Below are positions 53,268-61,561 of a stretch of DNA of 64,000 nt, one piece after another. Numbering within the stretch: position 1 is the stretch's first letter; each line of letters starts with the position of its first letter. Position numbers and translations under genes: made by a program. The notes beneath the pieces were generated by a model. The model ran no database searches. It was not told the origin of the DNA and saw only the letters and a program-made list of their open reading frames with translations. The DNA lies in NCBI GenBank assembly GCA_050248795.1, contig JBFWRS010000001.1:1-64000 (forward strand), given 5' to 3'. Source of the DNA: CAZTDU01 sp050248795 (GTDB lineage: Bacteria > Pseudomonadota > Gammaproteobacteria > Burkholderiales > SG8-39).

Positions 53268-54505
53268 GATCCTGCTCCTTTGGTTGTGACTGCGGATTTG
53301 AAGGACTCCGGCAGGCGCAGCTTCTGCCCGCCGAGCGTATTCTCGTAAGCGATCTTCCAGCGACCGCCCTCCTCGACCCAGTACTGGCGCTTGCGCGCGC
53401 GCTGCGAGAGGTTGCTCGAGCGGTAGTCCTGGTCGAAGGTGACCTCGATGACTTCATCCTGTCCTGCCGAGCGCAGCACGCTTACGTTGGACAGGCCGAC
53501 CTTGATCCACTTCTTGCCCGCGTTCACCCTGCGCTTGTGCGCGCTCCAGGCGGCGAGATCCATCGCGCCGGCACGGAAGTCGCGCGCATAGTGAGCGAGG
53601 TATCTTTCCGCATCGCGGCTTTCCCAGTCGCTGCGCCAGGCCTCGAGCTGGCGCATGAAGCGCTCGCGCTCGGCGCGCAATTCCCCGGGCGTCACCCAGT
53701 CGACGCGCTCGGCGATCACCACCGGGGTGGCCCCCGGCTGCACCCGCTTCGCGAGCTCGGCGATCTCGTCGTTGGCGAGCGCGATGCAGCCGTCGCTCGA
53801 GCGCGGCGCGCGCGCGTAGTTCTCCCGCGGCACGCCGTGCAGCCAGATGCCGTAACCGGTCTTGCCGGCACGCCGGTCCCAGTCGTTCGGATAGTTGATC
53901 GGAAAGGCGCCCCAGCCGTACAGGTCGGGGAGCTTCGCACCCGGAATCATCGAGGTGACGTGATAGACGCCGAGCGGCGTCTTCTGGTCGCCTTCGCGAA
54001 GCTTGTCGATGCCCTGCTTGCCGAGCGTGCTGTAGTAGTCGGCGACCAGGCGCGGCTCGCCGCGGTCGTTCTCGTAGACATAGACCCTCGAGCGGCTCGC
54101 GTCGACGATGATCGCGTGCGCCTGGCCCGGGGCGAGAACCAGGAGATGCCGCGGGACGGTACCCGGAGGCGGCGCCTCGCGCGCCGCCTGAAGCCGCGCC
54201 CGCGCCTCGGCCCGCAGGTCCTCCAGCCTCCCAGTCGCCGCATGCCCCGTGTTGCCCAATACTTTGAGGGGCTGCGCGCGAGCCAGCATCAGATCGCCGC
54301 GCACGAGATGCGCCAGGCGGAAGTTGGGATGACGCTGGATCAGGCGATCGAGGCCATCGATGGCGTCACTCAGGCGCCCCTCGGCGACGGTTGCAACAAC
54401 CCGCCGCAACTGCGCCTCTGCCGATTCGGCGAGCGCAGCCGGCGCCGCAGCGGCCATCACGCCCGCCGAGACGCCGCAGAGCAGCAGTGCCGGCGCGAAT
54501 CTCAC
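53264..54505 (-). CDS. L,D-transpeptidase (YkuD) with C-terminal NTF2-like (Cds6-type) domain
   Basis: This 413-aa exported enzyme probably makes 3-3 crosslinks in peptidoglycan or links proteins to it. After a signal peptide and a helical region (about residues 30-130), the YkuD domain has KTPLGVYHVTSMIPG, GIWLHGVPRENYA and the catalytic SSDGCIAL with Cys. The last 110 residues are an NTF2-like domain. The GTG start overlaps the cupredoxin stop and its end overlaps CusF, so it belongs to the copper operon. Confidence 0.88.
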   Translation of the reverse strand: MRFAPALLLCGVSAGVMAAAAPAALAESAEAQLRRVVATVAEGRLSDAIDGLDRLIQRHPNFRLAHLVRGDLMLARAQPLKVLGNTGHAATGRLEDLRAEARARLQAAREAPPPGTVPRHLLVLAPGQAHAIIVDASRSRVYVYENDRGEPRLVADYYSTLGKQGIDKLREGDQKTPLGVYHVTSMIPGAKLPDLYGWGAFPINYPNDWDRRAGKTGYGIWLHGVPRENYARAPRSSDGCIALANDEIAELAKRVQPGATPVVIAERVDWVTPGELRAERERFMRQLEAWRSDWESRDAERYLAHYARDFRAGAMDLAAWSAHKRRVNAGKKWIKVGLSNVSVLRSAGQDEVIEVTFDQDYRSSNLSQRARKRQYWVEEGGRWKIAYENTLGGQKLRLPESFKSAVTTKGAGS

Positions 54506-55065
54506 TTGACCGTGATCTTCGCGATCATGCCCGCCTCCATGTGGCCCGGGATCAGACAGGCGTAATTGAACTCCCCGGCCTGGGTGAACTGCCACACGAT
54601 CTCCCCCTCCTTGCCCGGCGCGACATGCGACATGTACGCCTCCTCATGCTCCATGGTGGGGAACTTGCGCATCAGCTCGGCGTGCTCCTTCAGCTGCTTC
54701 ATGCTGCCAATCACCATCTCGTGCATCACCTTGCCGTCGTTGCGCACGATGAACCGCACCGTTTCGCCCTTCTTCACCACGATGTCCGCCGGCATGCTGT
54801 GCGGAGGGTTGCCCATGCGCGCGTCGGTGGTGCGCCCAGGCGCCACGGCCGCGACAAAACGCATCGTGTCGTGCATCCCTACGCGGATGGTGCGGTCGAC
54901 TTTCTTGGGGTTGCCGGCGCGGCCGAACGGTGTTTCCTCGGCCTTCGAATAGTCGACGGCCTTGGGCTTGGTGTGCCCGCTGTCGCCATGCCCGAAGGCG
55001 GCGGGAGCGAGCGACATCAGGGAGGTGGCCACCAGGGCGGCCAGAACGGGTCTTGCATAGTGCAT
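54502..55065 (-). CDS. Cupredoxin-domain copper protein
   Basis: This 187-aa exported protein has a signal peptide and a plastocyanin/azurin-like fold. Type 1 copper ligands fit His (KVMHEMVIGS), Cys and His (FNYACLIPGHMEAGM) and a Met. The strand before VVKKGETVRFIVRN is preceded by an unusual stretch (AAVAPGRTTDARMGNPPHS) that most relatives lack. It may carry copper electrons between the oxidase and other partners. It lies 49 bases after the oxidase gene. Confidence 0.88.
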   Translation of the reverse strand: MHYARPVLAALVATSLMSLAPAAFGHGDSGHTKPKAVDYSKAEETPFGRAGNPKKVDRTIRVGMHDTMRFVAAVAPGRTTDARMGNPPHSMPADIVVKKGETVRFIVRNDGKVMHEMVIGSMKQLKEHAELMRKFPTMEHEEAYMSHVAPGKEGEIVWQFTQAGEFNYACLIPGHMEAGMIAKITVK

Positions 55066-55114
55066 TGCACTGCTCCTTTTCAGAAGGTAAACAACAAATC
55101 AACGCTGGACTTCA

Positions 55115-56491
55115 TCAATGGCCGGCATGACCTGTCGGCTTCCTCGCTTGCAGAATCGGCGCCTGCCGCCCCGCTGCTGCAGGCTGCTTGCGGGCGGCGG
55201 GCGGCGCTTCCCCCTGCCACTCGTAGGCGACGGTGCCGGCGGGATGCTTGTACCAGCCGGGATCCTTGTAATCGTTGCGGGCGAGCCCCTCGCGCACCTT
55301 GACCACCGTGAACATGCCGCCCATTTCAATGGCGCCGAAAGGGCCGCTGCCGGTCATCATGGGCAGCGTGTTGTCGGGCAGCGGCATCTCCATCTCGCCC
55401 ATGTCGGCCATGCCGCGCTCGCCCATCACCATGTAGTCGGGCACCAGGCGGCCGATCTTCTCGACGATCCCGCGATGATCCACGCCGATCATGGTCGGCA
55501 CGTCGTGGCCCATGGCGTTCATCACGTGGTGCGACTTGTGGCAATGGAACGCCCAGTCGCCCGGGTTGTCGGCGACGAACTCGATGGCGCGGATCGAGCC
55601 CACCGGGAGATCGATGGTGGTTTCGGGCCAGCGGGCCGACTTCGGTACCCAGCCGCCATCGGTGCACGCGACGCCGAAGTTGTGGCCGTGGATGTGGATC
55701 GGGTGGTTGGTCATGGTGAGGTTGGCGATGCGGATGCGCACGCGATCGTCCTTGCGGACCGGCAGATGGTCGATGCCGGGAAAGACGCGGCTGTTCCAGG
55801 TCCAGAGATTGAAGTTCAGCATCTCCGCGACCTTCGGCGTGTAGGCGCCCGGCTCGATCTCGTAGGCCGCCATGACGAAGGCGAAATCGCGATCGACCGG
55901 CGCGAACTTCGCGTCGCGCGGATGCACGATGAGCGAGCCCATCATGCCCATCGCCATCTGCACCATCTCGTCGGCGTGCGGGTGGTACATGAAGGTGCCC
56001 GAGTGCTTCATCTCGAACTCGTAGACGAAAGTCTTGCCGACGGGGATGTGCGGCTGCGTCAGGCCGCCGACGCCGTCCATGCCGTTCGGCAGCAGGATGC
56101 CGTGCCAGTGGATGGTGGTGTGCTCGGGAAGCTTGTTGGTGACGAAGATCCTCACCTTGTCGCCCTCGACGCATTCGATGGTCGGCCCCGGCGACTGGCC
56201 GTTGTAGCCCCACAGATGCGCCGTCATGCCCGGCGCAAGCTGCCGGCGCACCGGCTCGGCGACGAGGTGGAATTCCTTCCAGCCGTTGTTCATGCGCCAG
56301 GGCAGCGACCAGCCGTTCAGCGTTACCACCGGGTTGTACGACCGGCCGGTGCTCGGGAAGAGCGGCGGCGCCATCTCCGCGCTTTCGCGAATGGGCGCCT
56401 CCGGGAGCGACGCCGCGCCCGCGCGCGAGACAAGCGCGGCCCCGAAGAAGCCCGCCGCCGATGTCCTCAGGAATTGCCTTCTGGAACTCAT
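55115..56491 (-). CDS. Periplasmic multicopper oxidase (CopA/CueO-like)
   Basis: This 458-aa oxidase probably oxidises Cu(I) to less toxic Cu(II). A Tat leader (SSRRQFLRTSAAGFFGAAL) precedes three cupredoxin domains. Copper-site motifs are TTIHWHGILLP, GTFMYHPHADEM, HPIHIHGHNFG and WAFHCHKSHHVMNAM, the last holding the type 1 His-Cys-His. It follows the TolC-type gene by one base in the copper operon. Confidence 0.92.
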   Translation of the reverse strand: MSSRRQFLRTSAAGFFGAALVSRAGAASLPEAPIRESAEMAPPLFPSTGRSYNPVVTLNGWSLPWRMNNGWKEFHLVAEPVRRQLAPGMTAHLWGYNGQSPGPTIECVEGDKVRIFVTNKLPEHTTIHWHGILLPNGMDGVGGLTQPHIPVGKTFVYEFEMKHSGTFMYHPHADEMVQMAMGMMGSLIVHPRDAKFAPVDRDFAFVMAAYEIEPGAYTPKVAEMLNFNLWTWNSRVFPGIDHLPVRKDDRVRIRIANLTMTNHPIHIHGHNFGVACTDGGWVPKSARWPETTIDLPVGSIRAIEFVADNPGDWAFHCHKSHHVMNAMGHDVPTMIGVDHRGIVEKIGRLVPDYMVMGERGMADMGEMEMPLPDNTLPMMTGSGPFGAIEMGGMFTVVKVREGLARNDYKDPGWYKHPAGTVAYEWQGEAPPAARKQPAAAGRQAPILQARKPTGHAGH

Positions 56492-56492
56492 G

Positions 56493-57890
56493 TCAGTGTC
56501 CTCCTCCGGAGGGCGCCGCGGCGGGCGCGGCGCTCCTCGTCGTTTGCATGGCCCCGGGCGAGCGGCCGGTCAGCGCCATCTGGAAGTCCGATTCCGCCAT
56601 CCAGAAGTCGCGCAAGGTCTCGATGTAGGCGTTCACCGCGGCGACCTGCTCGCGCGAATCGGCGAGCAGCTCGAACACGCTGGCAAGCATGCCGTTGTAG
56701 CGCAGCACCATCTCTTCCGAGATGCGCTTTCGGAGCGGCACGATCTCGTCGCGGTAGTGCTGCGCCACGTCGAAATTGGTGCGGTAAGCCGTGTACGCGT
56801 CGCGCACTTCCGAGCGCGCCTGGATCGCCGCCTCGGCCACGCGATTGACCGACTGCATGTACAGCCGCTCCGCCCGCGCGGTGCGCGCAGTGCCGAAGTC
56901 GAAGATGGGAATCCCGATTTCGACCTCCCAGCCGCGCTGGTTCTCCTGCCCGGTCTCGCTGTTGTTGATGAGGCCGAACTCGAGCAGGCTGACAAAGCGG
57001 GTGGCCTTGGTGAGCCCGAGCGAGCGCGCCAGCGCCTCGGTGTCGCGCCGCGCCGCCTGGACGTCCAGGCGCTGTGCGAGCGCCTGCGCCTCCAGATCCG
57101 GTCCGAACTCCCGCGGCGCCTGCGGCAGCTCCGGCAGGCGCCCCGGAAGCTGGAACGCGAGATCATCGCCCCACAGGCCCATGAGCCGCGCGAGCCGCTC
57201 CCGCGCGCTCGCTGCCGCCTGCCGCGCGCGGGCGAGCTGCGCAGTGGCTTCGGCGTAGAAGGCCTGCTCTCGCGCGAGCCCGAGCTTCGGCACGTTGCCG
57301 ACCGCGGCCATGCGCCGCGCGAGCTCGGCGCTCGCTTCAGCGGCCTCCTTGACCTGCTCCGCGTACCTGGCGCTCTCTGCGGCTGAAACCGCCGTGAACC
57401 AGGCCTTGCGCGTCTCGAGGGCCACACGCAGGCCCTCCGAGGCCGCGCGGCTCTTCGCCGCAGCGAAGCGCGCTTCCTCGCCGCGCACCGAGAGCGGGAT
57501 GGTGAGGAGCCCGAGCACATCGAAGAACACGCTGCGCTCGCGCTCGATTTCGTCGCCGCGGCGCAGCCTGGCGAAGGAGAACGTCGGTCCGCGCCAGCGG
57601 CTCGCCTGCACCAGGTCGGCCTCGGCGATGCCGACTTCGGCGTACCCGGCCTGCAGGCCCGGGTTGTTGAGCAGCGCCACCTGGACCGCTTCCTGGGGCC
57701 CGAGGGGCTTTGCGAGCAGCTCCTTCAGGCGCCCCCGCACCGTATTGGCTTCGTCTTCCGAGCGCACCCATTTGGTCTCAACGCCGGCCCGCTCCTGGAC
57801 GGCCTTCTCCACGTCGGAAAATCCGGCGTCCTCGCTCAGGCTGGCGCATCCGCCGAGCAACACGATCGCCCCCACGACAAGGCGTCTCAT
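56493..57890 (-). CDS. TolC-family outer-membrane efflux channel (CusC/CzcC-like)
   Basis: This 465-aa protein begins with a lipoprotein signal (VGAIVLLGGCASL) and has two OEP repeats with long helices, for example QVALLNNPGLQAGYAEVGIAEADLVQ and FGTARTARAERLYMQSVNRVAEAAI. It would form the exit channel for copper efflux. No RND pump (CusA) or adaptor (CusB) gene is beside it, so it must use partners elsewhere or another system. The ATG overlaps the stop of the upstream small gene. Confidence 0.9.
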   Translation of the reverse strand: MRRLVVGAIVLLGGCASLSEDAGFSDVEKAVQERAGVETKWVRSEDEANTVRGRLKELLAKPLGPQEAVQVALLNNPGLQAGYAEVGIAEADLVQASRWRGPTFSFARLRRGDEIERERSVFFDVLGLLTIPLSVRGEEARFAAAKSRAASEGLRVALETRKAWFTAVSAAESARYAEQVKEAAEASAELARRMAAVGNVPKLGLAREQAFYAEATAQLARARQAAASARERLARLMGLWGDDLAFQLPGRLPELPQAPREFGPDLEAQALAQRLDVQAARRDTEALARSLGLTKATRFVSLLEFGLINNSETGQENQRGWEVEIGIPIFDFGTARTARAERLYMQSVNRVAEAAIQARSEVRDAYTAYRTNFDVAQHYRDEIVPLRKRISEEMVLRYNGMLASVFELLADSREQVAAVNAYIETLRDFWMAESDFQMALTGRSPGAMQTTRSAAPAAAPSGGGH

Positions 57891-58207
57891 CGGTGATGCC
57901 CTCCATGTCCACCGGCGGGCGGCTGCTGCGCGGGCGCCGTTTCAGGCTTCGCCGCGGGCTTCGTACTCCCGGACTCGGGTTTCGCCCCCTGTCCCCTGTG
58001 GCCACCCAGGTCCCTGGCCTGGTCGTTCATTTCGCGCCACTTCTCGATCTCCGGCTCGCGAAACGGCTGATACTCGGTGAACGCGGAGCGGTATTGCACC
58101 GCCGGCACACGCGCCTGCGCGTCGGACGGATCGCGCCGCACGTCGCTCTGCGCGGCGGCGCTCCCGCCGACGCACAGCAGGAACGTGCTCAAAATCACTC
58201 TTTGCAT
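57887..58207 (-). CDS. Small exported protein of the copper operon
   Basis: This 106-aa protein has a signal peptide (MQRVILSTFLLCVGGSAAAQ), an acidic central segment (FTEYQPFREPEIEKWREMND) and a Lys/Pro/Ala tail ending in GGHGGHHR, which might bind metal. Similar proteins sit beside CusCBA or CopA genes. I assign no activity. It overlaps the TolC gene start. Confidence 0.72.
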   Translation of the reverse strand: MQRVILSTFLLCVGGSAAAQSDVRRDPSDAQARVPAVQYRSAFTEYQPFREPEIEKWREMNDQARDLGGHRGQGAKPESGSTKPAAKPETAPAQQPPAGGHGGHHR

Positions 58208-58301
58208 GGCTCTCCCGAAAGTCACAATCTCAGCTTGCGCGTGCGTTGATGCGGCACGCGCGGGCACGGCGCGCGGTCAGCGCGCCACGAGCGTCTAGGA
58301 C

Positions 58302-58664
58302 TTAGAGAGCGAGAGGAGGACGGTCGAGGCTGTCGGGAAGAATCCCGGCGACACCCTCGGCGTGGTGCGGCTGGACTGCAAGGCCCGGAACAACAGGCAC
58401 AACTAGAGGCGCCGATGAAGCGATCGAGCCGGCACCGCAGCACGCCACGCACGGTCCGCAATGCGCGCCGCCGGAATGGGCGTCGCCGTCGCCGGAATCT
58501 GTCTCCGCGATGGCCGCTGGTACGTGGTCGTGATCGGCAAGCTGACCTGGAGCGTCATGGTGGCCGAACGCCATGCAGATGCCCGAGCTCACCGCCGCCA
58601 TGCCCTGTACAGGCACGGCGAAGGCGATCATCAACATCAGCAGAAAACGCTTGATCTGGATCAT
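58302..58664 (-). CDS. Small Cys/His-rich exported protein (possible copper sensor or binder)
   Basis: This 120-aa protein starts with a signal (MIQIKRFLLMLMIAFAVPVQGMA). It then has FGHHDAPGQLADHDH and SGGAHCGPCVACCGAG, a cluster of His and Cys suited to metal binding. It resembles small DUF2946-type proteins of copper loci. It is the first gene of the leftward copper operon. The ATG at 58662-58664 is chosen. Confidence 0.62.
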   Translation of the reverse strand: MIQIKRFLLMLMIAFAVPVQGMAAVSSGICMAFGHHDAPGQLADHDHVPAAIAETDSGDGDAHSGGAHCGPCVACCGAGSIASSAPLVVPVVPGLAVQPHHAEGVAGILPDSLDRPPLAL

Positions 58665-59320
58665 GGCGCGGGCGAATCCTAGCACGGCTCAGGAACGCCT
58701 ATTCGTTACCGATTGTTTCCGGACTCCGTCCGTTCGGCAGAGTTCCCTGGCGCCCCCATGCCGGACCAAAAATGTCACACGCCGCCTCCGCCCTCCCGTA
58801 CGTGGAGGTAGATACCCACTACGGTCAGCGGCCGGCGCACCCGGCGCCTGAGCCGGGTCACGGCTGCCGCAGCCGCGGAAACGACGTCAGCGCCGGCGGC
58901 CTGTGTGCGCCAGATCGACAGCGTGTTGCTGCGGCTGGTGCGATAGGAAACGATGCAGCGGTAGCGCATCCAGGGTCCACTTGTTTTTCGGCGCGGCAGA
59001 GCATTGTAGTGTCGAGGTACAGGCCGTGGCCTACGGCGAAGGGCCGCATGTCGGCCGCCGGCTCAGTGATGCCCTTGGTGGACAAGAGATGCGGCATCAC
59101 GCCGGCGTACATTACCAGCCAGTGCTCTTCGAGCTTGAGGCGCACCTCCTCGCGTCGCTCGCGTAGACGAGGTGCGGCCATGCCGCCGTCCTGTTCATCG
59201 ACCGTCACATCGGCCGCGCTGGAATCCTTGATACACCGGCTCGAACTGGCGCCAGCAGGTCATGTCATCGCCGGGTACATGGGAATTCGAGCGGGCTGCC
59301 ACCGCTCGCCACCCTCATCT
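58665..59320. other. 656-base spacer with decayed coding fragments
   Basis: Three leftward fragments in different phases look partly coding: MTCWRQFEPVYQGFQRGR (ending near 59215), RLRERREEVRLKLEEHWL with MRPFAVGHGLYLDTTML (about 58985-59205), and MRYRCIVSYRTSRSNTLSIW (58775-58969). They could be one gene broken by frameshifts. I do not recognise a family, and chance is possible. Confidence 0.4.
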
Positions 59321-60448
59321 CTAAGCGTAGAGATGCCGCCGGAGGCGCCCTAGCCCGAGCAGCATGAGAACGCCACCGATTGCTGCAAGGGCTGCAAACT
59401 GCGGCCAGAGGGCTTCGAGCCCCACGCCCTTCAGGATCACGCCGAGCGCGATCTCCATGTAGTGGCGTACCGGGCTCGCCAGGGAGAGAACCTGCAGCGG
59501 CTGCGCCATGGTGTCGATCGGCACTACGGTTCCGGAAAGGAACATCATGGGAAAGAGCACGAAAAAGCCGATCAGCAGCGCCTGCTGCAGCGTGCGGGCG
59601 AAGGTCGAGATGAGGATGCCGATAGCGAGGCAGGCGGCTAGCGCCAGCGCCGAGGCAAGGACGAAGAGCGCGATGCTGCCCCGGAAAGGCACGCCGAACC
59701 AGGCCAGCACGCCGAGGCTCGGCCCGAGGGAGAGCATGCCGATCGTGAAAGGCGGCAGCATCTTGGCGGCCACTACCTCGCTGCGCCTGAGCGGGGTGAG
59801 CATGAGCTGCTCGGCGGTGCCGGTCTCCTTCTCGCGCACCATGCTCGCCGCGCTCGCCACCACGCCAACCACCAGCGCAGCCGCGACGATCATGGAAATG
59901 GCCATGAAGTAGCGGAAATCGAGCGCCGGGTTGTACCAGACACGCGTGCGCAGCTCGACCTGAGGCAAGCGCACTGCCACGCCCGCGGCGCCGAGCTGCT
60001 CCCGCGCAAGCTCGTGCCCGAGCCGGGCGACGATGGAACTGGCATAGCCGCGCGCCACGTTCGCAGTGTTGGAATTGACTCCGGAGAGCACGAGCTGCAG
60101 CTCGCCGCCGTTACCTGCCGATACGGCGCGCGCGAAGCCGGGCGGGATTACGAGCGCGAGGTCGACGCGGCCGGCGTCGAGCACCCGGTCGATCTCGCGC
60201 GCGTCCTGGAGGGACGTCAAGCTGCCGAAATACTCGGTCGCCGTGAAGCGCTCGATCACGCGCTGGCTGAGCTGCGTGCGATCCTGGTCGTACACCGCGA
60301 GCCGCAGGTTCCTCACGTCGAAGCTGAGCGCGTACGTGCACACGATCACTTCCGCGGTGTACAGCCAGAGGACGAGCGCCATCAGCATCCGGTCGCGCAG
60401 GAACTGCCGGAATTCCTTCGCCGCGGCGGCCGCGAGCCTTCCGCTCAT
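59321..60448 (-). CDS. ABC-2 type permease (YbhR-like)
   Basis: This 375-aa inner-membrane protein is one half of an ABC exporter channel. The N-terminal helix is followed by a large periplasmic part (LRLAVYDQDRTQLSQRVIER) and a C-terminal bundle with SMVREKETGTAEQLMLTPLRR, the EExxxGT-type coupling motif of the ABC-2 family. It is the last gene of the export operon and its ATG overlaps the stop of the paired permease. Confidence 0.9.
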   Translation of the reverse strand: MSGRLAAAAAKEFRQFLRDRMLMALVLWLYTAEVIVCTYALSFDVRNLRLAVYDQDRTQLSQRVIERFTATEYFGSLTSLQDAREIDRVLDAGRVDLALVIPPGFARAVSAGNGGELQLVLSGVNSNTANVARGYASSIVARLGHELAREQLGAAGVAVRLPQVELRTRVWYNPALDFRYFMAISMIVAAALVVGVVASAASMVREKETGTAEQLMLTPLRRSEVVAAKMLPPFTIGMLSLGPSLGVLAWFGVPFRGSIALFVLASALALAACLAIGILISTFARTLQQALLIGFFVLFPMMFLSGTVVPIDTMAQPLQVLSLASPVRHYMEIALGVILKGVGLEALWPQFAALAAIGGVLMLLGLGRLRRHLYA

Positions 60449-61561
60449 GCCACCTTCTTGCGCAGCCGCAGGCTGGCGATGCCGACAAGGATCGCTGCAT
60501 AAAGCGCCAGCAGCGCGAGGTTGCCGGCGAGGTACTCGATGCCTGCACCCTTGAGAAAGATGTCCCGGCTCACGTCGTTGAAGTAGCGCGCGGAAGAAGT
60601 ACGTGTAAAGCTGCAGCACGTAGGGCATGGTGAGGATGGGGAACAGGAAGCCCGAGAATAGGAACGAAGGCATGAGCGTGGCGATGAAGGAAAGGAACAC
60701 CGCCGCCACCTGGGTGCGGACCATGGTCGAGATGAACACGCCCAGCCCCACCGTGACGAACACGTAGAGCGCGGAGGCACCCAGGAGCAGCCCGAGGCTG
60801 CCCCTGAATGGAATGTCGAACCACAACGTGCCCGCGGCGAGAATGAGCAGCATCTCGACGAAAGCGATCGCGGCGTAAGGGACGATCTTGCCGATGATGA
60901 AGAGCGGCGGCGTGAGCGGCGAGACGTAGATCTGCTCGATGGTGCCGCGCTCCTTCTCGCGCACGATCGAGAGCGCCGTGAGCATCGGCGGAAACGCCAT
61001 CAGCAGCACCGCGAACAGGCCGGGCACGATGTAATTCACGCTTCTCATCGGCGCGTTGTACCAGACGCGCGCGGACAGCCGGAGCGTTGCCGGCATCGCG
61101 AGCCCCGCCTGGCTGGCGCGGCTTTCGGCAAGACGCATCGCATGGCGGTCGACGACGGCGGCGGCGTAGTTCGCGACGATGAGGGCGGTGGCGGAGAACG
61201 ACCCGTCGACGATGGCCTGCACCGCCACGGTGTCGCCGGCGGCGACGCGGCGCGAGAAGCCGGGCGGGATCGCCAGTACCACGGTTGCCTCGCCGCGATC
61301 GAGCGCTCGATCGACCTCGAGCGGCGAGGCGAGGTCGGCGCGCAGGCTGAAGTAGCCGCTCGCGGTGAACGCCTCGACGAGGCGCGCGCTCTCCTGGCTG
61401 CGGTCCTGGTCGTAGACCGCGAGCGGCGTGTCCTCCACGTCGAGCGAGATGCCGTAGCCGAAGATGAACAGCATCACGAGCGGCAGGAACACTGCGACAG
61501 CGAGCGTGATCGGGTCGCGCACAAGCTCGGTAAATTCCTTGCGCAGGAGCGCGGCGAGCAT
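60445..61561 (-). pseudogene. ABC-2 type permease (YbhS-like), frameshifted near its 3' end
   Basis: The frame from the ATG at 61561 (LAALLRKEFTELVRDPITL) carries the ABC-2 core including SIVREKERGTIEQIYVSP. At about 60585-60600 homology jumps frame: one phase ends YVLQLYTYFF and another continues ARYFNDVSRDIFLKGAGIEYL to the natural stop at 60445, whose TGA overlaps the next ATG. A single-base change would restore it. This is either a true break or a sequencing or assembly error. Confidence 0.8.
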
